From Yponomeuta sedellus (lineage: Eukaryota; Arthropoda; Insecta; Lepidoptera; Yponomeutidae), in the NCBI GenBank assembly GCA_934045075.1, contig OW203726.1:23747488-23811487 (forward strand): 64,000 nucleotides of DNA, read 5' to 3'. Under the pieces are notes generated by a model, which saw only the letters and a list, made by a program, of their open reading frames with translations, made no database searches and was not told the origin of the DNA. Every line of letters begins with the position of its first letter. Position 1 is the first letter of the stretch. Positions 43,300 through 54,160 of the stretch are shown piece by piece. The position numbers were made by a program, and so were the translations under genes.

Positions 43300-43526
43300 A
43301 TTTTTTAATGCACTAACCCGTGCTAAGGACAATTTAAAAACCTATTCAGAGGCTAAAACAACGCTGTACGTAATACAGAGATTATTGTAAAAGAGGTTCG
43401 AAATTTCACTGATGCCGTGAGTCGCCGATTAACTCTGTTGGAAAGAGCGCTGGCACGGATAGCCAGAGGTCGCGGCTCGAATCCCGGCATGGGTGGAATT
43501 TTTAGCCTCTGAATAGGTTTTTGAAT
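43300..43526 (+). repeat. tRNA-cored repeat with inverted flanks
   Basis: GCACTAACCCGTGCTAAGGA and AACCTATTCAGAGGCTAAAA at the left, core with B-box-like GGCTCGAATCC, then the inverted TTTTAGCCTCTGAATAGGTT at the right. Left tail is inverted relative to the core. Confidence 0.75.
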
Positions 43527-43572
43527 AGAAACTATTCACAAGGCTATAATTAAGTTTTGATGTGATATTTTA

Positions 43573-43788
43573 GGACACCTGGCAAGGTGGGAAGACGGCA
43601 GATGGACCAAGGAAACCACAGAGTGGCGGCCGAGAACAGGACGACGGTCAGTGGGCAGACCAGCAGCCCTATGGCCCGACGACATTGTTGAGGCGGCGGA
43701 AGGTTCTTGGATGCGGATGGCAAGGGACCGTGAGAGATGGCATCTGCAGGAAAAGGTCAATAGCCAACAGTGGGCAGCGGTGGGCTGA
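43573..43788 (+). pseudogene. RTE-type LINE C-terminus, second lineage
   Basis: 71 uninterrupted codons and a stop: GHLARWEDGRWTKETTEWRP, then RRSVGRPAALWPDDIV, WMRMARDRERW and QQWAAVG. The order is typical of the RTE-clade C-terminal tail, but the sequence differs clearly from the 15405 family. 5'-truncated. The antisense frames over it are shadows. Confidence 0.8.
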
Positions 43789-44308
43789 TGATGATTTATT
43801 TCCAATTGTAAGCACGATCAAACCTCGATTGGAGTCCTCTAAACGTATAGGTAAAGTTGCATTGTGATCCGGAAGATCGTTTGTAAATAAAAACCAATAT
43901 TTCTTCACTACAATACGGCCCGAAGGCAGCGGCTTACATTTTGCATTGTACTTTAAGTAACTGATTTTCACCATTGTTGACTTAATTTAAATCACGAATA
44001 ATTACTGACTGAAGATAGCCAAAATATAACCTAATTGAACCGCCAATTACTTAGATTTAAAAAATCATAGTTGTATATTTTATTGGCGTTCAATAAAATA
44101 TTCTCTATGTATCAATCTTTCTATCAAAAAGGTTTTTCAATGCCCACCAGATCGTTAATGTTGTTAAAGTCAATAACGATTAGTAATTCTTTATGTATGT
44201 TTTGTCGAATAGTTAATATCAGCTCTTAATATGGGTATCTGATAATTAAAATTAATGTGGGTGACTTTGGAACGGATTTTCAAGAAAATGCTCATTTTTA
44301 TTTAAAAC

Positions 44309-44506
44309 TAGCTGACCCGAAGTTCGAAGTTCGCTTCGTACCGCCTAAAAGTCGATTCTTTATTTTTTTTATAAATATCTCCGTAAGATCCACCTCCTCG
44401 TACTTCAAAGAATATTTTTAAAAAGAATTAGCGAAATCTGTTTATCTACTCTCGAGATTTGCGCTTACCAACGCATTCAGCGATTCATTTTTATATTATA
44501 GATAAC
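44309..44506. repeat. CTAGCTGACC-type repeat
   Basis: Start CTAGCTGACCCGAAGTTCGA contains a small local duplication (AAGTTCG twice). End TTTTATATTATAG. Confidence 0.7.
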
Positions 44507-44922
44507 ATTCTTGGTTACGTAATATTTTTGTAGGTTTTTGTGGTTTAAAAGTCTTTACTTTGTAAACTAAGTACCTATTACACATTATTGGACCATAGAC
44601 AGAAGAAGAGCCGACAAAAAGCGTAGTAGGTTTATCCGGTTACAATCCAATAACAGTCTGTAGTTTGTATTTGTAAAAGTTTTTAAGATGACCATCCATG
44701 CAGTTAAAGAAATAAATTCTACTCGAAAAGGTTAAGCAACGGGAAGCAGCAGTAATTTAACATGTTTTTGTCCAGTAAAAATACTGTGTTTAAATAAGAA
44801 ATAGCTGTGTTTAAAAAAAAAATAAAAAATACTGACACTGCAGCGTTTGATAGTCCCTTTACTCATCTAGTGCCACTGGATGCTCTACAAATCATCAAAG
44901 TCAAAAGAATTTTATTCACTAC

Positions 44923-45112
44923 TAGCTGACCCAGCGAACTTCATACCGCCTAACAGTCGATTCTTCAATTTTTTTTTATTTGTATCTCCGTAAGAACGAG
45001 GATGCGTACTTCAAGGAATATTCTAAAAAAGATATTAGCAAAATCGGTTCAGCTGGTCTCGAGATTTGCGCTTACCAACACATTCGGCGATTCATCTTTT
45101 ATATTATGGACA
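44923..45112. repeat. CTAGCTGACC-type repeat
   Basis: CTAGCTGACCCAGCGAACTT to TTTTATATTATGG. Confidence 0.7.
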
Positions 45113-45252
45113 TAAAAACACTTAATGAACGTCAAAGCTGTTAGTTTCAAAATTAATAGATTATGTAGAGAAAAAACTAAGAAATAAACTCCATTGTTGT
45201 ATAGAATCAGGCGTTACTTTGCGGTAATCCATAATAGCATTAAAAGTTAATA

Positions 45253-45326
45253 ATCCTCAGGCTCCCAAATGCAATTTGCATTTGCATCAGGCTCCCAAAT
45301 GCACTTGCATTTGGGAGCCTGAGGAT
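45253..45326. repeat. Palindrome with an extra internal copy
   Basis: ATCCTCAGGCTCCCAAATGC (45253-45274 in full) pairs with its inverse at 45305-45326. A third copy of the central CAGGCTCCCAAATGCA lies in the loop at about 45288-45303, direct to the left arm. Confidence 0.85.
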
Positions 45327-45600
45327 GCCTCGTGTTAGAGGCGAAACGCGTCGCGTGTTTTCTCACACAAGTATTGGTGTTGGTGGTGGTGTGTTCGTGT
45401 CTTGCTTCTGCTTGAAAAAGTGGGAGGGAGGGCGGTGCATTAGCTAGCCGCATGGTGCTTGTGGGATTTTTGGCGGAATTCAGCAAAGTAATTTTAACTT
45501 TTTAATGCTAATAAACTCCATATCATTACGTAGATGCATAGGAAAAAGTTTTCTTTTTATTAAGGATCTGTTTGTGAAACAATCTGCAGATAAAGTTCCG

Positions 45601-45724
45601 GATAAGCTATCCGCAACCAGGGCTGCCGTTTGTTCTGAATTTGAAGCCATTAACGAACACACGCAATATAGGAAAATTCATTTAGATTTAGAACAAACGG
45701 CAGCCCTGGTTGTGGATAGCTTAT
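45601..45724. repeat. Hairpin with 35-bp stem
   Basis: ATAAGCTATCCGCAACCAGG...CGTTTGTTCT (45601-45635) recurs inverted at 45690-45724 with a single mismatch (CGCAACC / GGTTGTG). Loop about 54 nt. A SINE fragment starts at the exact edge (45725). Confidence 0.85.
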
Positions 45725-45830
45725 GTTTACATGTTTGTAATGTCGTTGTTTCTGGTTCCTACGACACAGGGTATCCTAGTGTGAGGCCAGAAGCAATGTA
45801 TGTGCTTGTATGTAAATGTTATGTTATTTA
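45725..45830 (+). mobile_element. tRNA-Trp-like SINE, 3' fragment
   Basis: From GTTTACATGTTTGTAATGTC to ATGTTATGTTAT. Confidence 0.7.
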
Positions 45831-46260
45831 TGTGGAACTTTATTTGAACATCGTGCAACAGGGGCTAAATATTCTTTCTTAGCTTCTCTAGTATTGCTGT
45901 AATGCCAATGAACGCGGATTATAAACGACCAAAGGATCGGGATCACCCAACAACAAAACAACATAAATACTTGTCTAAGTTAACGAATCCACTTCCAGTT
46001 TATTGCCAGTAAAGTCACAAACAAAGTTACAGGTTTACGACAACAAATTAACCGTGGGTTCATATTTAAATGATTGAGCTTTTGCCCTTTGATCGGTTGT
46101 TAAAAACAAATTGGAGAATGTAGTCATTGACAGTTAAATATATCTTAGATTTATTTATGCTTAGAGATACACACACACACACACACATACACACATAAAT
46201 AATCACATGTAAAGAAAAAGTTGATCACATGTACTAGTTTCGGTAATAGTTAAGATAGAT
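45830..46260. other. No gene; (AC)n at 46171-46189
   Basis: Only the short dinucleotide run is recognisable. Confidence 0.5.
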
Positions 46261-46262
46261 AG

Positions 46263-46665
46263 ATTTTTTTACGGTTTGTACACCCTTCGAAAGGCGCGTA
46301 AAGTCGTTGGTGCCGGGTGCCACGAGCGACAAAGCGCTCGTGTCCTAGTCGAACCGAGTAATTGAAATCAATCACTTGAGTTATGCAACAACAGGCGCGG
46401 TCGGTTGCATGATGGGTGACCGTCCCGTGACTACCGCAAGTGGTATTTTTTCTGAGTGCTTCGCAATGCACGTTAGGCCACTGGTGCCGGCAGTCATGTA
46501 ACGGCAGTCGTTAAGCCATGTCAGAGGCCTTAGGGGCCGCTTGATAATTTCTGACAGTAAGGCCCGTCACTGTATTATAATCCTCCAACAACCCGGACTT
46601 GGCTTACTGCAATGCAGGAACAGACCCGTGCCCCAGCAGTAGGGACATACAAGGGTTGATATCAA
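46263..46665 (+). mobile_element. 5S-like SINE
   Basis: Sense copy. GAGTTATGCAACAACAGGCG, CGGTCGGTTGCATGATGGGT and GACCGTCCCGTGACTACCGC are the 5S-like head; the 3' end is CCCCAGCAGTAGGGACATAC, GGTTGATATC. Confidence 0.75.
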
Positions 46666-46683
46666 GTATCAACTATCGCTAAA

Positions 46684-46855
46684 ACGATTAAGCTGTCAGT
46701 ATGGTATAGGTGCTGGGCAGGCCTACACCATCTAAAAACGATGTCCCAGCGTCCGAGTGGTTCCTTCACCCATCTGTCTAAGTAAAGGTGTCACTGGACG
46801 CTGTATAAATATAATCTCACTGCATAGATGCAAAGGCCAATATTGACCAACGGTA
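46684..46855 (+). mobile_element. tRNA-derived SINE, 3' fragment (47289 family)
   Basis: Shares AAGCTGTCAGTATGGTATAG and CACTGGACGCTGTATAAAT with the full copy about 600 bp downstream. Confidence 0.7.
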
Positions 46856-47288
46856 TGACAAGAATCTATCTAAGAATTGTTAGATGAGTGGCTTAAATAT
46901 AAAGATTAGGTAGCCTATATTGCCAGGCTAAGCATAAATCCTGCATTACGGCATACAGCGCCAAGATGGTAAGGTTCTATTCTAATAAATATAATGTTAC
47001 ACAAAGAATTAGTTTAGACTATAAAATAGATTGATAGAAAACACTTTATTACACCGCCAGAAAAAAGAATACAAACATGATTTCTTAAAATTCGTGGGCA
47101 ATACAGGTATAGTAAACAGTTGATCAAACCTCTAATTTTTGTTGCAAATTCGCCCGTATCATAACTAAGTGGAGAACATACGCTTGAAGGTTGTATTTGA
47201 CTGTAACTGGTCTCCAAATTACTGCAGAAAGGAAAGGTTCAATAGATGGATAACATCGTTAATAACATAAGCTTTTACCGAAGACTAT

Positions 47289-47697
47289 GAAGCAGTGGTA
47301 GCTCAGTGGGTAGAACCATGGACTGGCAAGCGAAAGCCCCAGGTTCGATCCCGAGTGCGGGCATGTACCAATGACTTTGTTTAATTTCAAAGTTACGTAC
47401 ATTTGCGAATTTGTAGTCGCAATACCACACGCTAACGGTGAAGGAAAACATCGTGACGAAACCCGCGGCTTGGTTGGCTCCGCACGTATTGACTAGTCTT
47501 TCCTGTGGGCTAGGCCGATTAAGCTGTCAGGATGGTATAGGTGCTGGGCAAGCCTAAAAACCATCTATAAAACCATGTCCCAGGCACTACAGCGTCGGAG
47601 TGGTCCCTTCACCCATCTAGTGTGTGAGTGAAGATACCACTGGACGCTGTATAAATCATCTCATTAAGTAGATGCAAAAAGGCCAATACTACTTACC
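47289..47697 (+). mobile_element. tRNA-derived SINE, full copy
   Basis: tRNA-like head with A box TAGCTCAGTGGGTAGAACCA and B box GGTTCGATCCC. Then ATGTACCAATGACTTTGTTT, GAAGGAAAACATCGTGACGA and a 3' half ending GATGCAAAAAGGCCAATACT. About 410 bp, the longest SINE in the window. Confidence 0.75.
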
Positions 47698-47957
47698 GAA
47701 GACTATTTTTCAAAAACACTATTATTACTTTTAAACTAAAATATGTAAGTTTATTTGTTTATTTCTTAACACAGAATATGTCTTCATCGAATATGTTGGG
47801 TTTAGATACTTCTACGCTCTGCAAAACTGAATTGTGCAATGATGTAAGTTAAATTCTCAATTTTGTTGCAAAGTAGCCCGTAATATAATAGATTAGAGTG
47901 CCCAGCAAGTATGTAAATGGTGACGTCCTGACGACCTATATAATCTGACTTACATTA
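47695..47957. other. No gene seen
   Basis: AT-rich spacer between the SINE and the palindrome. Confidence 0.35.
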
Positions 47958-47959
47958 CT

Positions 47960-49118
47960 TATACTATTTTTATTTTTAATGCACTAACCCGTGCTAAGGA
48001 ACAAATTTAAAAACCTATTTAGAGGCTAAAAATTTCACCCATGCCGGGATTCGAACCCGCAACCTCTGGCTATCCGTGCCAGCGCTCTACCAATTGAGTC
48101 AATGGGCGACTCACGGCATCAGTGAAATTTCGAACCTCTTTACACTATTCTCTGTATTACGTACAGGCAGCGACATCTGACTTAAGCAAATTGCATTACT
48201 TACAGCCCCGACTACCTACTTTGCAGTTAGGTTTTAACATCGGAACGATATCACTGTACCCACATGATTATACTATTTTTATTTTTAATGCACTAACCCG
48301 TGCTAAGGAACAAATTTAAAAACCTATTTAGAGGCTAAAAATTTCACCCATGCCGGGATTCGAACCCGCAACCTCTGGCTATCCGTGCCAGCGCTCTACC
48401 AATTGAGTCAATGGGCGACTCACGGCATCAGTGAAATTTCGAACCTCTTTACACTATTCTCTGTATTACGTACAGGCAGCGACATCTGACTTAAGCAAAT
48501 TGCATTACTTACAGCCCCGACTACCTACTTTGCAGTTAGGTTTTAACATGATATCGACAGTGATATCGTTCCGATGTTAAAACCTAACTGCAAAGTAGGT
48601 AGTCGGGGCTGTAAGTAATGCAATTTGCTTAAGTCAGATGTCGCTGCCTGTACGTAATACAGAGAATAGTGTAAAGAGGTTCGAAATTTCACTGATGCCG
48701 TGAGTCGCCCATTGACTCAATTGGTAGAGCGCTGGCACGGATAGCCAGAGGTTGCGGGTTCGAATCCCGGCATGGGTGAAATTTTTAGCCTCTAAATAGG
48801 TTTTTAAATTTGTTCCTTAGCACGGGTTAGTGCATTAAAAATAAAAATAGTATAATCATGTGGGTACAGTGATATCGTTCCGATGTTAAAACCTAACTGC
48901 AAAGTAGGTAGTCGGGGCTGTAAGTAATGCAATTTGCTTAAGTCAGATGTCGCTGCCTGTACGTAATACAGAGAATAGTGTAAAGAGGTTCGAAATTTCA
49001 CTGATGCCGTGAGTCGCCCATTGACTCAATTGGTAGAGCGCTGGCACGGATAGCCAGAGGTTGCGGGTTCGAATCCCGGCATGGGTGAAATTTTTAGCCT
49101 CTAAATAGGTTTTTAAAT
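47960..49118. repeat. Large palindrome of tandem tRNA-cored repeats
   Basis: Left arm 48005-48549 and right arm 48574-49118 are reverse complements that I read as identical over 545 bp; the spacer is 24 nt (48550-48573). Each arm holds two head-to-tail copies of the tRNA-cored repeat with a 309-bp period, giving four tRNA-like cores (minus, minus, plus, plus). The left end continues with the usual GCACTAACCCGTGCTAAGG tail from about 47980, which the right end lacks. Confidence 0.9.
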
Positions 49119-49317
49119 TACATTACTTACTCAAGAGTTATATCTCTGCAGCATTGAAGGTGCTTGTAACGTAAATCAGTCAACAGTGACTTGGCCTGGG
49201 ACACACAGGAAGGACGTGAGACGAGGGCGTGGAAAAGATGAGACGCGTTCATAAAATTCGTCCCCGCGCCTTATACTTTCTTTCCTGATCCTTCAGTACA
49301 TTTTTATTGCGTAAAAA

Positions 49318-49530
49318 ATGGCGAGCACATGTCAACTCTGCGCGCGCACTACAAACTCCAACATTCCTGCATCGCGCAATTAAAGTGTTTCAATGACATA
49401 CCATAAATATAACGCCAGACTAACAACAGACGGACCAGCCATCCCCAGGCATACGATCTGCCTGGCGGGAAATTTCCCTTTATAGTGGAAGGGCACAATT
49501 ACCCGTTGTTCCCTATAAGTGTTAGACGAG
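49318..49530. repeat. Interspersed repeat (CCAGGCATACGATCTGCC family), copy 1
   Basis: GCGAGCACATGTCAACTCTG through CTGGCGGGAAATTTCCCTTT and an inverted GGAAGGGCA / GTTGTTCC end. Copies at 49690-49895 and 59405-59605. No coding potential; class unknown. Confidence 0.65.
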
Positions 49531-49689
49531 GGCTCAGGGTGAAACTTCGTGGTAGTGGAGTGTAGTTGGTTTGAAAGTCACAGCACCTAGGGACCAGATA
49601 AATTGTTTATTCGTAACACCACACACGAGAAAGAAAGAGAAAATCAGTTTAGCCAACTTAGAACACTGAAAACGGAAACATGACGGTAT

Positions 49690-49895
49690 ACTTTTGTTGC
49701 CATGAACAGCGAGCACATGTCAACTCTATAAACGCCAACATTCCTGCATTGCGCAAGCAAAATGATTCACATGATAGGTATAGCATAAATATAACGTCCG
49801 ATGAACAACAGTCCCCAGACATTCGATGTACTTAGCGGGAAATTTCCCTTTATTGTGGGAGAGCACGATTATCCGCTCTTCCCTATAGTAATACA
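49690..49895. repeat. Same family, copy 2
   Basis: More diverged. AGCGGGAAATTTCCCTTTAT and AACGCCAACATTCCTGCATT are shared. Copies 1 and 2 lie about 370 bp apart in the same orientation. Confidence 0.6.
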
Positions 49896-50216
49896 AAAGA
49901 AATTCGCAAGACGACGCGTGTTTTCCGCGCCCTAGAGCCATGTCCGTGTGGCCGAGGCCTAAGGCCACAGAGTAATCAATATTTAACACTTCAAAACACC
50001 GTAAGTTACGCTGCGCCCATATTTACTATTTATACGCAACATTGTCACAACTACAGCTAAAAGTCTTGCTGCATTAAATGCTGCTTGCATGCTTGAGGTT
50101 CTAGGTTTGAATCTATCTTGGATTGTCGTATGTGTGGTTATTCGTAATAGCAGCACCATTTAATGCCATTTGTATTGTAATAGCAAAACCAATCCAATAG
50201 CATTACGTCTAATTAT

Positions 50217-50365
50217 GAATGAAAACAGCATGAGGAAACCCGGGTGTCTGAAGTGTTCAAATACCTCAGCGCTTGAAATTGCCAATCCACGGTGGGCACG
50301 CTTGGTAATTAAGCCCATATACTCTCTCTCCGAGAGATGGCCTGTGCCCTGCAGTGAGGAAAAAA
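50217..50365 (+). repeat. AATTGCCAATCC-type repeat
   Basis: Longest copy: GGAAACCCGGGTGTCTGAAG, CTCAGCGCTTGAAATTGCCA and a CCTGTGCCCTGCAGTGAGG end resembling SINE/LINE tails. Confidence 0.6.
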
Positions 50366-50819
50366 ATACCATTCTGCTAACGCTGAAGGAATACCTAATT
50401 TTCGCTTACAATCTTTGTAATTAAATAAATACATATTCATGGACATATTAAAATAGTATTAATATAATATATGATATCAATAGATAGATAGATAGATAGA
50501 ATATTCTTTATTGTACACAGAAATTACAGTAACAGAACCTAGATAAAAATATAGTACAAATGGCGGCCTTATTACTAAAAGCAATTTCTTCCAGGCAACC
50601 ATAGACGGAGACATGAAAGAAATTAGAGACGGGTAGTCGGTGCAATACAGAAATAGTGAAATTAGAATTCAACGAAATTTATATAAACTTACTTAAACCA
50701 CATACATAAATAATTAAATAAATAAATAATTAAGATATACATACATACATACATACTAATAAATAAATTATATATGGGAAGAGGAAATAATATAATATAC
50801 CTACGTAATATTTACTGCA

Positions 50820-53774
50820 TTATTTAATTATTGAAAGGTAGTATTCCTTCACTCTACACTTAAATATCGCAGACGAAGGAGACTGTCTTATTACTATTGG
50901 CAGTGCATTCCACAGTCGGACGGCTGTGGCTGAGAAGGAGTTACTGAAGAACTTCGTCGAGTGACTAGGTGTCTTCAGCAACAGATTCTGAGCTGACCGC
51001 AACGTACGACTGTGAGAATCATGCAGAAACAGAAAGCGTTGTTTAAGGTAGACAGGAGTGGTAGGATTGAACAGCACAGAGTAGAGAAGTGAAACAATGT
51101 GAGCGTTCCTGCGGTGGCGGATAGGGAGCCACTTGAGCTTAGTGCGATATTCGGATATGTGGTCATATTTTCGCAAACCGAATATGAACCGTATGGCGAA
51201 GTTCTGGAGGCGCTCAAGCTTATCTAATTGCTCTTGTGTAAGGTCAAGATAGCTAGCATCAGCATAATCGAGGATAGGGAGTAGTAGAGATTGTGCGAGC
51301 GCAATTTTGGTTGGAGTTGGCAGGAAGTTCCGTAACCTCCTCAAGGAGGCCGCTGAAGCGAACATTTTCCGGCTCACCTCGGCTAGCTGTGGCACCCAAG
51401 ACAGGCACCTGTCGATCACAATCCCCAAGTTCTTCACCTTCTCACTAAATGGAATATGGACATTGTCAAGTTTGACATGAGGCAGTTGTTGCCAGTCGAT
51501 CCTAGAGATCATTCTAGCACTCCCGATAATAATAATTTGAGTCTTACTTGGGTTGACTCTCAATCCATATGAATGGCTCCACTCCGATATACGGAAAAGG
51601 TCTGCATTCGTTTTTGATATTGCGGAGTGCAGGCCATCCAGAGGAGATTGAGTATAAATCTGGAGATCATCTGCGTAAAGGTGGTAGGAAGAACTAAGTT
51701 TCTGAGTGATACTGTTAATAAAGATAGCGAAGAGGAGAGGAGACAACACACCACCTTGAGGAACACCGGCAGTCGTATTACACCAACCAGAGTAGGAATG
51801 GTCAATGCGTATACGCTGTCGGCGCCCATGTAGATAACTACGAAACCAGTCAATAACCATCGGAGATATGTTAAGAGAACACAGCACGCCCAACAGGATA
51901 TCAAAGTCGACCGTATTAAAGGCATTACTGAAATCCAACAACGTGAGAACCGTCAGCTGGCCATTCTCCATCCCAAGTCTGATGTCATCAGTGATGTTGA
52001 TGAGTGCCGTAACTGTGCTATGCCCGGGACGGAAACCTGATTGGAGAGGATTAAGGAGGTGATTTTTGGTTAGGAAATTGGAAAGCTGTTGATGCACTAG
52101 ACGTTCAAATACTTTTGACAGGAATGGGAGAATGGAAATTGGACGGTATTCGGAGAATGAAGAGGGATTGGGCTTCTTAGGCAGTGGAGTTACTTGGGCT
52201 TCCTTCCAAACGTTCGGAAAAATACCAGTGACAGCAGACTCGTTGAGGATTCCAGCGATAACGGGAACAATTACATCTACGATGGAAGTGATCATTTTCC
52301 GACTGATGGCGTCAGTGCCAACAGCGCTGGATGTGATAGATGCTATGCTCTTCTTAACATCACAATCTGAGAATTGACTAAAAGAAAATGCGGGGAAGGT
52401 AGGAGTTGGAAGCGTGGAAAGAAGTTTCAATGTGTTGGCTTTAGAAGTCCCATCTATTGAGGAAGCAGAAGAGAAAAAGAGATTAAGAGAGTTTATATCT
52501 AAATCTTTGGAGGGAATATCTTGTCGTGCTTTACCAACTCCTAAAGTTCTAAGAAATTTCCAGACTTTGGCTGGATCACCGTTCTCAACAGATTCGTGAA
52601 TGTGGCGACGTTGTGCATCCCTACACACCTTGTTGCAGTGATTCCGAAGACTCAAAAAACGATTTTTGTTGTGATCAGTTGGCCGAGATTTGTACCTTGA
52701 CTTGGCAACCGCTTTCTTGTGTATAGCTATTTTGATATCATCGGTGAGCCAAGGTGCTGGTAGGTGCTTGACTTTGATTGCTCTCATGGGTGCATGAATA
52801 TCGTAAAGGTTAGTGAGAAGAGTGTTGAAAATGGCAATCTGTTCATCGACTGTATCTGCATTAGCTACCACAGACCAGTCAATATTCAGCGCGTCCTCCT
52901 TGAGTTGATCTAGGTCCATGCTACCAAAACTACGTTGCATAAGGATCCTCGGCTTAGCTTTGGGCGGACGCAGTTTATACGAAAGAAAAATCAGATCATG
53001 ATACGAAAACGCATCAGCGGGAAATTGGCCGTGTGAAGCAACATTTTGGGGTGAGGCTACTAATATAACATCGAGAAGTGAAGGCGTGCAATTGGGAAAA
53101 TGATGGGTCGTATCAAGGGGAAGAATTGAAATGTTGCTTGCCCGGAGAAGTGATTGGAAAGCACCGGAACGGTGGTCATTTTTTATCAGACAAGTATTGA
53201 AGTCGCCCATAATGATAGTGTGAGTATATGAAGCGGTGAAGTCTTCTAGGAGACGTTCAAAAGAAGAGAAAAAGGGGATTCGAAGTGACGGACAGTAGTA
53301 GACACCCAGTAGAACTTTACTGTGACTCAAGAGAACTTCCACAAATAGATGTTCTCCGGCATTAACGGGTGGGGGCTGAACTGAAGAGCTAATAATTGAA
53401 AAAGGAATGTGGGCTTTCAGGTAAATAGCCACACCACCGCCACCACTGCCAGTACGGTCATTTCGAATAAGATGAAAGCCAGGGAGGGAGTAGGACGTTG
53501 ACGGGAGACAAGGCTTCAACCAGGACTCGGAGACAAGAATGGCGTGTAAATTCTTAGTGTCAAAAGTAGCTAGCATATCGGGGAAATGCGCAGGAATGCT
53601 TTGGGCATTAATGTGAACGACATTGAAATCTTTCTGTGAACCAGAAAATTGGGAATTGAGAGAATCGGCCAGAGATGGGATGCTATGAAAGCTACATTCG
53701 TTGCTATTCAATCCAGGAGACGAAGGAGAAGAAAAGGATAAATATTCGCTGACATCGCTAGCGGTGTCAGACAT
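50820..53774 (-). CDS. LINE ORF2: AP endonuclease and reverse transcriptase
   Basis: 984 residues from MSDTASDVSE, without stop or frameshift. The N-terminal endonuclease has HINAQS (residues 54-59), SESWL, GGGGVAIYLK, MGDFN (189-193) and a YHD near its end. The reverse transcriptase has YRPISILPFLSKVFER, QSGFRPGHST, LDFSNAFNTV, GVPQGGVLSPLLF and the catalytic YADD at 700-703. The end matches the post-RT region of CR1/Jockey-like proteins (for example AVRLWNALP). The frame stays open upstream to 54023, but that extension is hydrophobic, AT-rich and unlike the rest, so I start at 53774. It would nick DNA and copy element RNA; with ORF1 it forms the retrotransposition complex. Confidence 0.9.
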   Translation of the reverse strand: MSDTASDVSEYLSFSSPSSPGLNSNECSFHSIPSLADSLNSQFSGSQKDFNVVHINAQSIPAHFPDMLATFDTKNLHAILVSESWLKPCLPSTSYSLPGFHLIRNDRTGSGGGGVAIYLKAHIPFSIISSSVQPPPVNAGEHLFVEVLLSHSKVLLGVYYCPSLRIPFFSSFERLLEDFTASYTHTIIMGDFNTCLIKNDHRSGAFQSLLRASNISILPLDTTHHFPNCTPSLLDVILVASPQNVASHGQFPADAFSYHDLIFLSYKLRPPKAKPRILMQRSFGSMDLDQLKEDALNIDWSVVANADTVDEQIAIFNTLLTNLYDIHAPMRAIKVKHLPAPWLTDDIKIAIHKKAVAKSRYKSRPTDHNKNRFLSLRNHCNKVCRDAQRRHIHESVENGDPAKVWKFLRTLGVGKARQDIPSKDLDINSLNLFFSSASSIDGTSKANTLKLLSTLPTPTFPAFSFSQFSDCDVKKSIASITSSAVGTDAISRKMITSIVDVIVPVIAGILNESAVTGIFPNVWKEAQVTPLPKKPNPSSFSEYRPISILPFLSKVFERLVHQQLSNFLTKNHLLNPLQSGFRPGHSTVTALINITDDIRLGMENGQLTVLTLLDFSNAFNTVDFDILLGVLCSLNISPMVIDWFRSYLHGRRQRIRIDHSYSGWCNTTAGVPQGGVLSPLLFAIFINSITQKLSSSYHLYADDLQIYTQSPLDGLHSAISKTNADLFRISEWSHSYGLRVNPSKTQIIIIGSARMISRIDWQQLPHVKLDNVHIPFSEKVKNLGIVIDRCLSWVPQLAEVSRKMFASAASLRRLRNFLPTPTKIALAQSLLLPILDYADASYLDLTQEQLDKLERLQNFAIRFIFGLRKYDHISEYRTKLKWLPIRHRRNAHIVSLLYSVLFNPTTPVYLKQRFLFLHDSHSRTLRSAQNLLLKTPSHSTKFFSNSFSATAVRLWNALPIVIRQSPSSAIFKCRVKEYYLSIIK

Positions 53775-54160
53775 GGTAGGTAGATGAGAGTTTAAAATAA
53801 ATATTTTATAATAAATAAATATATATATATATATATAAAATACGATATTACTATAAAGATACCTAGTATATAGGTAAGCACTCAAATTAGATGCCCGACC
53901 ACCCGCCAGCTGTAAAACAAACAGTAAGTAAATAATAATATGCACAATCATTCCGTTGCCCAAGGAATTAAAACAAATTGAAAAAAACGGAACGCAAACA
54001 AAAAAAAAAAAAGCAAATGTCAATTAGACGTCACTCCTACGAGCCTAACGTTTACAAAATAAACAGTTTCGTGGGTTGGACAACGAAAAGTATTACGAAA
54101 AGTATTAAAAGTATGACGAACACTGATAGTCATATTGTAGTGCATGATTCACTGTAAAAT

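Noticed and set aside
45505..45882. 125-residue frame
   Set aside because: It runs through a hairpin and into a SINE; no domain is seen.
48122..48319. Identical 65-residue frames here and at 48804-49001
   Set aside because: They are mirror copies produced by the palindrome and represent non-coding repeat sequence.
53774..54023. Start of LINE ORF2 at 54023
   Set aside because: The extra 83 residues are hydrophobic and AT-driven; the Met at 53774 starts the acidic Ser-rich leader before the endonuclease.
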